Positions 1 through 9,277 of a stretch of DNA of 57,419 nucleotides are shown here, piece after piece. The position numbers and the translations under genes are program-made. The first letter of the stretch is position 1; every line of letters starts with the position of its first letter. Below the pieces are notes generated by a model. The model was not told the DNA's origin, did no database searches, and saw only the letters and a list, made by a program, of their open reading frames with translations. Origin of the DNA: Aminivibrio pyruvatiphilus (lineage in GTDB: Bacteria; Synergistota; Synergistia; Synergistales; Aminobacteriaceae); NCBI RefSeq assembly GCF_004366815.1, contig NZ_SORI01000019.1, positions 1 to 57,419 of the forward strand. The letters run 5' to 3'.

Positions 1-68
1 GCGAAGGATGTTATGCCGCTTTCACCGCTCTTCAGTTCGATGTGGATTTTCTTCGCCTTTTCCGTCAT
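1..68 (-). CDS. Unidentified protein, N-terminal fragment
   Basis: Only the first 22 codons are inside the window; the gene runs off the left edge. The ATG is at 66-68 on the minus strand with a good Shine-Dalgarno (GAGAGGTG) eight bases upstream. The fragment begins MTEKAKKIHIELKSGE and is basic and hydrophilic, with no signal peptide. I do not recognise the family. It is divergent from rplU and shares a 230-base intergenic region with it. Its ribosome-binding site lies in one arm of a 10-bp inverted repeat (see 78-148). Confidence 0.6.
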   Translation of the reverse strand, partial: MTEKAKKIHIELKSGESGITSF

Positions 69-77
69 AATGAACGC

Positions 78-148
78 ACCTCTCTGGTGAAGGGTCGTGT
101 CGTCGCAAACACTACCTTAACACTGTTCTCCGAACAGTCCAGAGAGGT
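78..148 (-). promoter_or_regulatory. Hairpin that pairs with the ribosome-binding site of the leftmost gene
   Basis: ACCTCTCTGG at 78-87 is the exact reverse complement of CCAGAGAGGT at 139-148. A second perfect inverted repeat is nested inside (ACTGTTC 122-128, GAACAGT 132-138, three-base loop). On the minus-strand transcript the 78-87 arm contains the Shine-Dalgarno of the gene starting at 68, so folding would hide it. Read on the plus strand, the outer stem is followed by T6-A-T5 at 147-158 and resembles a terminator. Both readings are inference; the pairing itself is directly visible. Confidence 0.5.
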
Positions 149-189
149 TTTTTATTTTTCAGGGTGCGGATTTAGGGTAAAGCGAAAAA

Positions 190-218
190 TTGACATTATC
201 TGAAGAACTTCGTATAAT
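190..218 (+). promoter_or_regulatory. Sigma-70 promoter of the rplU operon
   Basis: TTGACA at 190-195 and TATAAT at 213-218 with a 17-base spacer are both perfect consensus hexamers. Transcription should start near 225, giving a leader of about 75 bases before rplU. Such a strong promoter fits a ribosomal-protein operon. Confidence 0.92.
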
Positions 219-243
219 GCTACGGTTCGGTGTATATATCGCA

Positions 244-282
244 CGGGGCAGGTCGTAAACCTTCACAGGTGCCTGAACCCCG
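244..282 (+). promoter_or_regulatory. Candidate L21 leader (ribosomal-protein autoregulation)
   Basis: The rplU leader can fold into a stacked hairpin: CGGGG 244-248 with CCCCG 278-282, CAGG 249-252 with CCTG 272-275, and ACCT 259-262 with AGGT 267-270. It ends three bases before the Shine-Dalgarno (GGGAGGAGG). L21 leaders are known upstream of rplU in other bacteria. I cannot test this sequence against the known covariance model, so the function is inferred from position and pairing. Confidence 0.4.
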
Positions 283-299
283 GCGGGAGGAGGAAGAGA

Positions 300-617
300 A
301 TGTACGCTATCGTTGAAACAGGCGGCAAGCAGTATCGTATCCAGGAGGGCGACCTGCTGAAGGTTGAATCCCTCGGGATTGCGGAGGGTGAATCCCTGGT
401 CCTTGACAAGGTTCTTTTCGTGGGCAGGGACGATGGAATTTCCGTCGGCACTCCCTATGTCGAGGGAGCATCTGTCAGTGCCTCCGTGGTCACCAACGGA
501 AAAGACCGCAAGGTGCTCGTATTCAAGTTCAAGAGCAAGAAGAATTACCGCCGCATGAGAGGTCACAGGCAGCACTTCACGGAGATTCGTATCGATTCCA
601 TCAATCCGGGAGCCTGA
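300..617 (+). CDS. rplU: 50S ribosomal protein L21
   Basis: The 105-residue product has the usual L21 length. It opens MYAIVETGGKQYR, the family N-terminus, and has the RNA-binding stretch FKSKKNYRRMRGHRQ near residues 77-91. L21 binds 23S rRNA in the large subunit. The gene starts at an ATG behind a GGGAGGAGGAAGAGA ribosome-binding site, follows a consensus promoter and possible leader, and is the first gene of rplU-prp-rpmA. Confidence 0.97.
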   Translation: MYAIVETGGKQYRIQEGDLLKVESLGIAEGESLVLDKVLFVGRDDGISVGTPYVEGASVSASVVTNGKDRKVLVFKFKSKKNYRRMRGHRQHFTEIRIDSINPGA

Positions 618-620
618 GAT

Positions 621-962
621 ATGACGGAAATCTCCGTCGGCCTGAAGGATGGAAAAAAAGTCGCTCTTGTGGCGGCCGGGCATACGGGGTTTTCCGGGAG
701 AGGTTCCGATGTTGTCTGCGCAGGAGTATCAGCCCTCGTTCAGGCTCTGTTTTACGGGTTTCAGGAAGTACTGAAGGAAAAAGGCCTGCGGTCCGCCATT
801 GACGGAGAAAAGACGAAAATGTCCCTTGACTGGAGTGCATGCCCCTCTCAGGCCGGAGACGTCATAGCGGAGACCGTTATAGGCTCGCTGAAAGAAATTG
901 CCCGGGTTTATCCCGATCATGTCCGAATTTTGGAGGTGCACGTAAATGAATTGGATTTTTGA
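621..962 (+). CDS. prp: Ribosomal-processing cysteine protease Prp
   Basis: This 113-residue protein is a Prp (YsxB-like) cysteine protease. The catalytic pair is visible as His21 in AAGHTGFSG and Cys33 in [11 protein letters not shown]. Prp removes a short N-terminal extension from ribosomal protein L27 before assembly, and the neighbouring L27 carries exactly such an extension. The gene lies three bases after rplU and overlaps rpmA by 17 bases, so the three are very probably translated from one message. Confidence 0.93.
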   Translation: MTEISVGLKDGKKVALVAAGHTGFSGRGSDVVCAGVSALVQALFYGFQEVLKEKGLRSAIDGEKTKMSLDWSACPSQAGDVIAETVIGSLKEIARVYPDHVRILEVHVNELDF

Positions 963-1233
963 CCTGCAGTTCTTTGCCCACAAAAAGGGCCAGGGAAGCA
1001 GTACAAACGGCAGAGACAGTGAAGGCAAGCGCCTCGGCATCAAAAAATACGCGGGGCAGCCGGTTAAGGCCGGAAACATTATCGTCCGGCAGCGGGGAAC
1101 GAAGATTCACCCCGGAAAAAATGTCGGAATCGGGAAGGATGACACCATTTTCGCCACGAGCGCCGGTGTCGTCAACTTCGAGACGAAGGGAAGCCGGAAG
1201 TTCGTTTCCGTAGTGCTTGATCTGGCCGAATAG
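946..1233 (+). CDS. rpmA: 50S ribosomal protein L27 with Prp-cleaved N-terminal extension
   Basis: The 95-residue L27 begins [15 protein letters not shown]. The segment LQFF|AHKKG matches the known Prp processing site, so residues 1-10 should be cut off to expose Ala11. This N-terminus reaches towards the peptidyl-transferase centre. The body has the family motifs [12 protein letters not shown] and the glycine-rich C-terminal half. The start is inside the end of prp with a GGAGGTG ribosome-binding site. Confidence 0.97.
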   Translation: MNWIFDLQFFAHKKGQGSSTNGRDSEGKRLGIKKYAGQPVKAGNIIVRQRGTKIHPGKNVGIGKDDTIFATSAGVVNFETKGSRKFVSVVLDLAE

Positions 1234-2740
<1,507 letters not shown>

Positions 2741-2759
2741 CGGCTGACCACGGGAGGGA

Positions 2760-3404
2760 ATGACGGTCTTGGACGGAAGAGCCCGGAAAGCACAGAGAAA
2801 AATCGGGATCATGGGGGGGACCTTCGACCCGATCCATTTCGGTCATCTTCTCGCTGCAGAGGAAAGCAGGACAGCCCTTGACCTGGACGAAGTGATTTTC
2901 ATACCCGCGGGGGACCCCGCCCATAAAAGGGAACGGAAAACCGCATCCCCGGAAGACAGGTATGTGATGACGCTCCTGACGACCCTTGGGAATCCGAAAT
3001 TTACCCCTTCGAGAATCGAGATCGACCGCAAGGAGCCGAGCCATACAGTGGACACCCTGAGGGAAATGAGGCACTGGTATGCTCCGGAGAAGGTCGGCTT
3101 TTACTTCATCACGGGGCTGGACGCGGTACTTGGAATCACCACATGGAAAGAGCACGAGGCTCTTCCCGGCCTTTGCAGAATCGTTGCAGTCAACAGGCCG
3201 GGATATGTCCCCCAGAAGCTTGAAGCACTGCCGGCGGAAATGAGGAGCGCCATCATACCCCTGGAGATACCCCTTCTTTCAATCTCCAGTACCGAAATCC
3301 GCCAGAGGATAGAGCAGGGGAGAAGCATCAAGTATCTTCTTCCCGAGGCAGTGGAGCAGTACATCTTCAAAAAGGGGCTCTACAGGAGAAAGCTGGAGGT
3401 TTGA
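2760..3404 (+). CDS. nadD: Nicotinate-nucleotide adenylyltransferase
   Basis: The 214-residue enzyme transfers AMP from ATP to nicotinate mononucleotide in NAD synthesis. The nucleotidyltransferase motif GGTFDPIHFGHL lies near residues 19-30 and the second motif SISSTEIRQRI near 178-188, both diagnostic. The ATG has a GGGAGG ribosome-binding site. It lies 19 bases after obg in the common order obg-nadD-(LCP)-rsfS. Confidence 0.95.
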   Translation: MTVLDGRARKAQRKIGIMGGTFDPIHFGHLLAAEESRTALDLDEVIFIPAGDPAHKRERKTASPEDRYVMTLLTTLGNPKFTPSRIEIDRKEPSHTVDTLREMRHWYAPEKVGFYFITGLDAVLGITTWKEHEALPGLCRIVAVNRPGYVPQKLEALPAEMRSAIIPLEIPLLSISSTEIRQRIEQGRSIKYLLPEAVEQYIFKKGLYRRKLEV

Positions 3405-3408
3405 CTCA

Positions 3409-4689
3409 ATGAAAATACTGAAAATCGCCGCCATTCTTCTACTTGCCGTTTCATCCGCCTTCGCGGGCGCGGCCATGCGCGTCCGGACCTTCGTCGACCC
3501 TAAACCGCAGACCATCAAGGAATCCATCTCATTCACGGAGGCTTCAGGAACGGCCAACATCCTTCTTATCGGGATCGATGATGTGGACGGTGGCAGGAGG
3601 GCCGACGCCATCGCCTTTGCCACCATCGACATCGACCACAAGATCGTCAGGGTGATGTCGATCCCGAGGGATACCAGGGTCCAGATACCCGGCAAGGGCT
3701 GGGACAAGATCAACCACGCCTATGCCTACGGCGGGGTGGAAAAGCTCCGGGAAACCGTGGTCAACTTTCTTGGCCTTCCAGTCAACTATTATGTGCTGGT
3801 GAACTACGACACCTTTCCCTCCATCATCGATCTCATCGGCGGCGTGGAAGTGGACGTGGAGCGCCGAATGGTCTATAACGATTATGCGGGAAAGCTTTTC
3901 ATCAACATCCCGAAAGGATTCCAGAAGCTCGACGGGAAAACAGCCCTTCACTACGTGCGCTTCCGCCATGACGCCCTGGGGGATATCGGACGGGTGAAAC
4001 GGCAGCAGGAATTCATTAAGGCGGTCCTGAAAAAACTTCAGACACCGGCCATGATACCCAAGATTCCCGAGCTTGCCCAGAAAGCAATTGAAATGGTGAA
4101 CTCCGACATGACTCCGGCCCAGGCTCTGCAGCTTGCCTCCTACCTGGCCGACCTATCGGGAGAGAATCTCCATTTCTTTACTCTTCCGGGAAAAGCCGCC
4201 TATATTTCAAACCTCAGCTACTGGATAGGCGATACCACCGAGGCTTCCGCCATGCTTACGGGCCTTCCCGAAAAACAGGCAGGGGAAACCGTTTCAGGCG
4301 ACCAGGTACTGAAGGAGCAGCCGGAGCCCTCGCCGGACAGGAGCATTGATGTCGAATCCCTGATAGCCTCGGTGACCACTCCTGTTTCCGTGCTCAATGG
4401 CGCCGGATCGTCAGGGCTCGGCAAAGAGGCCGCCACGGCGCTCCAGAAAATCGGCATCGACGTGGTGCATATCGGAAACGCAAAACATTTCGACTACCGG
4501 ACGACCAGCATCCAGGTACCTGAAAAAGGGGCGGAGGCGGTCCAGAAAACGGCCCAGGCACTCGGAGAAATTGCCGGTGTGGGCAAGAACCTTATTTCGA
4601 GAAGCCCGGCCGTGCCTCATGTTACAATCATCATCGGAAAAGACAGCGAAAAGGTGCTGCAACGGCTTGGCGGCCTTGTCCGTCAATGA
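3409..4689 (+). CDS. LytR-CpsA-Psr family cell-wall glycopolymer transferase with LytR_C domain
   Basis: The 426-residue protein has an N-terminal membrane anchor (about residues 3-23). An LCP catalytic domain follows (about 45-240) with LLIGID, the arginine motif SIPRDTRV and the lipid-binding segment YVRFRHDALGDIGRVKRQQ. A C-terminal LytR_C-type domain (about 325-425, beginning VSVLNGAGSSGLG) is present. LCP enzymes move undecaprenyl-linked polymers onto peptidoglycan outside the membrane. Some of this family's usual acidic metal ligands are replaced (GIDDVDGGRRADAI in place of the common DARTDTM). It lies four bases after nadD with a GGAGG site, and its polymer substrate is unknown. Confidence 0.85.
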   Translation: MKILKIAAILLLAVSSAFAGAAMRVRTFVDPKPQTIKESISFTEASGTANILLIGIDDVDGGRRADAIAFATIDIDHKIVRVMSIPRDTRVQIPGKGWDKINHAYAYGGVEKLRETVVNFLGLPVNYYVLVNYDTFPSIIDLIGGVEVDVERRMVYNDYAGKLFINIPKGFQKLDGKTALHYVRFRHDALGDIGRVKRQQEFIKAVLKKLQTPAMIPKIPELAQKAIEMVNSDMTPAQALQLASYLADLSGENLHFFTLPGKAAYISNLSYWIGDTTEASAMLTGLPEKQAGETVSGDQVLKEQPEPSPDRSIDVESLIASVTTPVSVLNGAGSSGLGKEAATALQKIGIDVVHIGNAKHFDYRTTSIQVPEKGAEAVQKTAQALGEIAGVGKNLISRSPAVPHVTIIIGKDSEKVLQRLGGLVRQ

Positions 4690-4737
4690 TGAGGCAGGAG
4701 AGCAGCCTGCATAACCGGAAAAGGAGAAGGTGAAGGA

Positions 4738-5094
4738 GTGAAAAAGGCAAACCGCCTCAGGGACTTTGAATACCTGTACAACGCCCTTGCTGACAAAAGG
4801 GGTCTCGATATCGTCGCCATGGATATGGAGGGTTCGGCCGCCATTTCAGATACATTCGTACTTGTCACGGCCAATTCGGAAATTCATATGAGCACCCTCA
4901 GGGATGCGGCCCTCGAGGCACTGCATTCACAAGGCCTACAGTCCATGGTCGAGGGATATGACAGTTCCCAGTGGCGTCTCATAGATGCGGGCGAAGTGGT
5001 GGTGCATGTCTTCAGCAGGGCCGGAAGGGACCATTACAAGCTGGAAAAGCTCTGGGGCGACGCCCCGACGTTTCATTTTACCTACGAAGACTGA
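4738..5094 (+). CDS. rsfS: Ribosome silencing factor RsfS
   Basis: This 118-residue RsfS/Iojap protein binds L14 on the 50S subunit and blocks subunit joining when nutrients are scarce. Family landmarks are the N-terminal helix region, the segment DTFVLVTANSEIHMSTL and the C-terminal VVVHVFSRAGRDHYKLEKLWGDA. Translation starts at GTG 4738 behind AAGGAGAAGGTGAAGGA. It is the last gene of the plus-strand run and is followed by a terminator at 5108. Confidence 0.94.
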   Translation: MKKANRLRDFEYLYNALADKRGLDIVAMDMEGSAAISDTFVLVTANSEIHMSTLRDAALEALHSQGLQSMVEGYDSSQWRLIDAGEVVVHVFSRAGRDHYKLEKLWGDAPTFHFTYED

Positions 5095-5107
5095 AACGAC
5101 AATGATA

Positions 5108-5146
5108 AACGCAGCTGCCAGCATTAGCCGGCAGCTGCGTTTTTTA
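5108..5146 (+). terminator. Intrinsic terminator after rsfS
   Basis: AACGCAGCTGCC (5108-5119) pairs perfectly with GGCAGCTGCGTT (5130-5141), 12 bp with a 10-base loop, followed by a T run to 5145. It sits between convergent rsfS and tpiA. Read the other way it is followed only by TTTATC, so it may also stop tpiA transcripts, less efficiently. Confidence 0.92.
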
Positions 5147-5207
5147 GAAGAAATAAATGTCCTATAATATATCTTATGTTACGTTTTGCCGGTTTCAGGC
5201 TGGAGTT

Positions 5208-5984
5208 TTACCCCGCAGAGAGTTTTCTGTAGTTTTCGTAAATGGCCAGAAAGGAGTCCACTTTCAGCGATGCCCCGCCCACCAGCGCGCCGTGAATATC
5301 CGGCCTTGATAGAAGTTCTCCCGCATTCGAATCCTTGACGCTTCCTCCGTACAGCACCGGAATCCGGGATTGGCCGCCGAAAGTCCCGGAGGCCAGTTTT
5401 GCCGCAAAGGCACAGACCTCCTGGGCGTCATCGGGGCTTGCGTTTTTCCCTGTCCCGATAGCCCAAACCGGTTCGTAAGCAAGGATGAGGTCCTGGGCAT
5501 GTTCTCCCGGCACGGACTGGAAGGCTGAAAGGAGCTGATTCTGCACGACCTGGATCGTTTTTCCGCTTTCCCGTTCCTCGAGGGTTTCCCCAAAACAAAG
5601 AACAGCCTTCAGGCCCACGTCCAGGGCTTTACGAAGCTTTTTGGCCACTATTTCATCGGTTTCACCAAAAATGTGACGACGTTCACTATGTCCTGCCAGA
5701 ACGTGGGTACAGCCCGCGGACCGGACCATGTCCATGGACACAGCCCCCGTGTATGCTCCCCTGTCCTCGAAATAGCCGTCCTGGGCTCCTGCCGATACGG
5801 GAGATCCCGGAAGGGCTTTCAGTACCGAGGGAACCGTCAGGAAAGGAGGGAAAAGGCAGATGTCCACGAGGTCGCTTCCATACAGGCTTCCGGTAATCCG
5901 GTCCGCCAGGGAGCGGCAAAACGCTTCTCCCTCTTCCGGGAGCATGTTCATTTTCCAGTTTCCGTAAAGGTATATTTTTTTCAT
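5208..5984 (-). CDS. tpiA: Triosephosphate isomerase
   Basis: The 258-residue enzyme interconverts dihydroxyacetone phosphate and glyceraldehyde 3-phosphate. The sequence shows the substrate lysine in YGNWKMN, the catalytic histidine in HVLAGHSERR, the glutamate in LAYEPVWAIGTG and the phosphate loop LYGGSVKDSN. I chose the ATG at 5984 because GAGGAGG lies seven bases upstream; a GTG 15 bases further out overlaps that site. It is the last gene of the long minus-strand run, just after pgk. Confidence 0.96.
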   Translation of the reverse strand: MKKIYLYGNWKMNMLPEEGEAFCRSLADRITGSLYGSDLVDICLFPPFLTVPSVLKALPGSPVSAGAQDGYFEDRGAYTGAVSMDMVRSAGCTHVLAGHSERRHIFGETDEIVAKKLRKALDVGLKAVLCFGETLEERESGKTIQVVQNQLLSAFQSVPGEHAQDLILAYEPVWAIGTGKNASPDDAQEVCAFAAKLASGTFGGQSRIPVLYGGSVKDSNAGELLSRPDIHGALVGGASLKVDSFLAIYENYRKLSAG

Positions 5985-6013
5985 GTCCGGCCTCCTCACG
6001 GGATATTTTCTTC

Positions 6014-7204
6014 CTACTCAGCCACCAGGGGCATTATTCCGGGGAGCTGTCTGCCTTCGCAGAATTCAAGGCTCGCTCCCCCGCCGGTGGAAACATGAGA
6101 TACCTCCCGGTCGAACCCGAGCTGTTTCGCCGCGGAGGCCGTATCGCCGCCGCCGACAACCGTAAGTCCTCCGTTTTTCGTGGACAGGGCAACGCCCTCG
6201 GCGACTGCCCTGGTTCCCTTTGCAAAGACCGGATTTTCAAATACTCCCATGGGACCGTTCCAGAGGACTGTTTTGGCTGCAGCAGCCCTTGAAGCGAAGA
6301 GCTGCGCCGTTTTCGGACCTATGTCGAGGCCCATGAGGTCCTCAGGAATATCATCGGCAGGCACGATCTGCTCTCCCTGAGTCATGTCAAGCGAAGCGCC
6401 GGCGACCACGTCCACGGGAAGGAGTATTTCGACGCCTTTTTGGGCGGCTTTTTCCATCATTTCAAGAGCAAAACCGGCTTTTTCCGATTCGAAGAGAGAC
6501 CGCCCGATATTGGCGCCGCGGGCCTTAAGGAACGTGAAGGCCATGCCGCCGCCGATGAGGATCGACGTGGCCTTGTCCATGAGATGTTCCACCACCCCGA
6601 TTTTGTCGGAGACTTTCGCTCCTCCGAGGATGAGAACGAAGGGTTTTTCAGGGATTTCGCTGACGGCCGAGAGCATGTTGACCTCCCTTTCCAGGAGAAA
6701 ACCGGAGAAGGAGGGAAGTATGTCCATGACGGCGCTCGTGGATGCGTCGGCCCTGTGGGCCGCGCTGAAGGCATCCATGACAAAGACGTCGAAGGGCGAA
6801 GCCAGAGACCTGGCGAATCCGGCGTCGTTTTCCTGCTCCTCGGGGTGGAACCGGAGATTTTCAAGCAGCAGGAGCGTTCCCGGCGTGAGGGATGCAAGGG
6901 CTGCTTCCACTTCCGGCCCGATGCACTCGCCGCAAAAGGATACGGGATGGCCCAGGGCCTTTTCCGCTGCGGCCGCAACGAGGGCAAGGGACATTTCCGG
7001 CACTTTTTTCCCCTTTGGCCTGCCGAGGTGAGAGCAGAGCGCAACCCTGGCATCTGCCTTCAGCAGGGTTGAGATGGTGTCCCTGTGGGCCAGGATCCTG
7101 GTGAGGTCCCCCACTTCGCCGTTCTTGACGGGTACGTTGAAGTCAACCCGGAGCAATACATTTTTTCCTGCAACGTCCTGATGGGAAAAAAGACGCAGTT
7201 TCAT
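6014..7204 (-). CDS. pgk: Phosphoglycerate kinase
   Basis: The 396-residue kinase has the typical length and motifs: LLRVDFNVP at the N-terminus, CSHLGRPKGKK, the hinge region with ILGGAKVSDKIGV, and the nucleotide-binding WNGPMGVFE and GGGDTA near the C-terminus. It makes ATP from 1,3-bisphosphoglycerate in glycolysis. Its ATG overlaps the whiA stop by four bases and has a strong GGAGGAGG site. Linkage to tpiA downstream and to yvcK upstream fits a central-carbon theme. Confidence 0.97.
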   Translation of the reverse strand: MKLRLFSHQDVAGKNVLLRVDFNVPVKNGEVGDLTRILAHRDTISTLLKADARVALCSHLGRPKGKKVPEMSLALVAAAAEKALGHPVSFCGECIGPEVEAALASLTPGTLLLLENLRFHPEEQENDAGFARSLASPFDVFVMDAFSAAHRADASTSAVMDILPSFSGFLLEREVNMLSAVSEIPEKPFVLILGGAKVSDKIGVVEHLMDKATSILIGGGMAFTFLKARGANIGRSLFESEKAGFALEMMEKAAQKGVEILLPVDVVAGASLDMTQGEQIVPADDIPEDLMGLDIGPKTAQLFASRAAAAKTVLWNGPMGVFENPVFAKGTRAVAEGVALSTKNGGLTVVGGGDTASAAKQLGFDREVSHVSTGGGASLEFCEGRQLPGIMPLVAE

Positions 7205-8157
7205 GGAATATCCTCCTCCTTCCGAATCTGGTTCCTTTCGCCGCTCCCGGCTGCCGGACCCATTGCATGTTCGAGTTTTTTCCAGCGATATTGTACAGTA
7301 CTTTTGCTGATGGGAGGCGACTGAAGCTTGCCGAGTTCCTCGAGGGTCACGCTTGGATTGTCGACCCGTGATTTCACCAGGTTCTTGAGAACATCCGGCA
7401 GAGATTCGAAACCCGGTGCCGAAACAGCCGCCCGGGCGAGCTCAAGCTGCCGCGTGGCGGCATCGAGGGATTTTCGGATATTCGACGAGTCGCAGTTAAC
7501 CAGCATATTTGCCCTGTTTCTCATGGAGCGGACGATAGCCTTCTCTTCCATCCGGAGGGACGTTTTCACAAGACCGAAGCCCGCGAGCAGCGTGACGATT
7601 TCTTCCTGGTTGCGGAGAGTGATTTCATGCTTTCCCTGTATGTGTCTCCGGCCGAAGGAGAATCCGCTTTTTTTCAGCATGGCGGCCGCAGTGTGCTCCG
7701 TTTCCCTGGAAGAAACCCGGAAACTCATGTAATAGCCGCTTCTGGGAATGTAGAGTGCCCCGCAGCTTCCCCACAGGCCGCGAAGCCAGTCGGGCCGTTT
7801 CTTTTCGAAGCGGGCCATGTCCTCCGCCAGGTCGAGGCGAAGAAAGGCGAGCCTCTCCGGAATGCGCAGAAAAACCTTTCCCTTGAGTGATCTGGGAATG
7901 CTCAGGAGGGAAGGAAAATCATGGATATAAGTAAGCTCCGCTTCTCCCCAGAGCCTGATCAGTCTTCTGAATATCCACAGCCTTCCGCTTGAGAGCTGCA
8001 GTTCGCTTCCGCTGTCTCCGGAGGCGGCCATCCCCTGGAGAATGCCGCGGATTTCCCTGACGGCCTCAGCCCTGTTCTTCGGAGATGCTGTCAGCCATTC
8101 ATCCCACATGAAAGAAGAAAGAGTCTTTGCGGTATCCGGGTTCGGCAAGGGGATCAA
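7201..8157 (-). CDS. whiA: DNA-binding protein WhiA
   Basis: The 318-residue protein matches WhiA, with an N-terminal homing-endonuclease-like region and a C-terminal helix-turn-helix domain. The family signature is clear in RMRNRANMLVNCDSSNIRKS, LPDVLKNLVKSR and ISKSTVQYRWKKLE. WhiA regulates division and sporulation genes in Actinobacteria and chromosome segregation in Bacillus; its role in a non-sporulating anaerobe is open. The start is uncertain: TTG at 8157 overlaps the yvcK stop, and TTG at 8148 is better spaced from the AAAGAGG site. Gene order rapZ-yvcK-whiA is the conserved one. Confidence 0.92.
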   Translation of the reverse strand: MIPLPNPDTAKTLSSFMWDEWLTASPKNRAEAVREIRGILQGMAASGDSGSELQLSSGRLWIFRRLIRLWGEAELTYIHDFPSLLSIPRSLKGKVFLRIPERLAFLRLDLAEDMARFEKKRPDWLRGLWGSCGALYIPRSGYYMSFRVSSRETEHTAAAMLKKSGFSFGRRHIQGKHEITLRNQEEIVTLLAGFGLVKTSLRMEEKAIVRSMRNRANMLVNCDSSNIRKSLDAATRQLELARAAVSAPGFESLPDVLKNLVKSRVDNPSVTLEELGKLQSPPISKSTVQYRWKKLEHAMGPAAGSGERNQIRKEEDIP

Positions 8158-9275
8158 TCCTCTTTCAGTTCACGGCAAAGCCGGATCAGAAGATGGGAGA
8201 GAGCCTGCCCGTCATGCCTGAGAAGGGCACTGTCGATGATCTGCACGAAATTGCCTTCCAGAAGGAGGCAGCCCATCTCTTCCAGTTCTTCCCTGTCCCT
8301 GTCAGTCGCCACAAGGGGAAGGGCTCCCTCCTTTCCGTACTTTTCCATGAGATGGGGAGGAATTTCACCGGCATTGGCGATGACATAATCAGGGGGCATG
8401 CCCATGGCGGAGGCGATCCACTTCACGTGACCGGCGAGGGAAAATCCGTCCGTCTCTCCCGGCTGGGTCATGAGATTGCAGATGTACACCTTCGGAACGG
8501 CAGCTTTTCTCAGGCGCTCCGCAACCTTTGAAACGAGAAGGTTGGGTATGACGCTGGTGAAAAGGCTTCCCGGTCCAAGGACGATAATTTCCGCCTCATC
8601 GATGGCCCGCAGGACGTCGACGACGGGACGGGCATCCAGGGGCTCAAGCCAGATCTTCCTGATTTCGCTCCCGTGTTCGGAAATGGAAAGCTCCCCCTTG
8701 ATCCTCTCCCCGGCCGCTGTTTCGGCCACGAGAGACACGGCTTCCGTGGTCACCGGGAGGACTCTTCCCCGGATGGCGAGGAGATTGTTCATCTCTTCGA
8801 CCGCCCGGCGGAAGTCGCCGAACTGCTCCGAAATGGCCAGAAGCATGAGGTTCCCGAGGCTGTGCCCCGCAAGGACTCCCCTGTCGAAGCGGAAATCAAG
8901 AAGACGCCTCAGGGCGCTGTCGTTTTCCGCCAGGGCGACAATGCAGTTTCTTACATCTCCAGGAGGAAGGACTCCCCATTCTTCCCGGAGTCTCCCGGAA
9001 CTTCCGCCTTCGTCGGTGACGGTGACGACAGCGACGATATTCCTGGTGAAGCTCTTGAGTCCGCGCAGGAGGGTTGAAAGGCCTGTTCCGCCGCCCAGGG
9101 CCGCCACATAGGGTCCCATGGAGAGCCTGTATTCCACGGCCCTGGAAATGGCAGCCATCTTTTTCCTCGAAGAGCCGTAGAAAGAAGAGAACTCCGACCG
9201 TTCCCTGAAGCGAAGCAGGACGGCCATTATCAGGGCTGTCAATAAACCGAGGATATAGGCCAGAATGCTGTCCAT
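8154..9275 (-). CDS. yvcK: YvcK/GlmR-type gluconeogenesis factor
   Basis: The product is a CofD-like protein of the YvcK family. It has an N-terminal hydrophobic segment (about residues 4-20), then GPYVAALGGGTGLSTLLRG, TVTDEGGSSGRLR and PPGDVRNCIVALA, all typical. In Bacillus this protein binds UDP-GlcNAc and steers carbon to cell-wall precursors. The ATG at 9275 lies just after the rapZ stop with GGTGAT upstream; a GTG at 9323 inside rapZ is possible but unlikely. Middle gene of rapZ-yvcK-whiA. Confidence 0.93.
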   Translation of the reverse strand: MDSILAYILGLLTALIMAVLLRFRERSEFSSFYGSSRKKMAAISRAVEYRLSMGPYVAALGGGTGLSTLLRGLKSFTRNIVAVVTVTDEGGSSGRLREEWGVLPPGDVRNCIVALAENDSALRRLLDFRFDRGVLAGHSLGNLMLLAISEQFGDFRRAVEEMNNLLAIRGRVLPVTTEAVSLVAETAAGERIKGELSISEHGSEIRKIWLEPLDARPVVDVLRAIDEAEIIVLGPGSLFTSVIPNLLVSKVAERLRKAAVPKVYICNLMTQPGETDGFSLAGHVKWIASAMGMPPDYVIANAGEIPPHLMEKYGKEGALPLVATDRDREELEEMGCLLLEGNFVQIIDSALLRHDGQALSHLLIRLCRELKED

Positions 9276-9277
9276 GA

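Noticed and set aside
5108-5146. Riboswitch or small RNA in the gap between rsfS and tpiA
   Set aside because: The genes converge here, and a single 12-bp stem with a T run is fully explained as a terminator.
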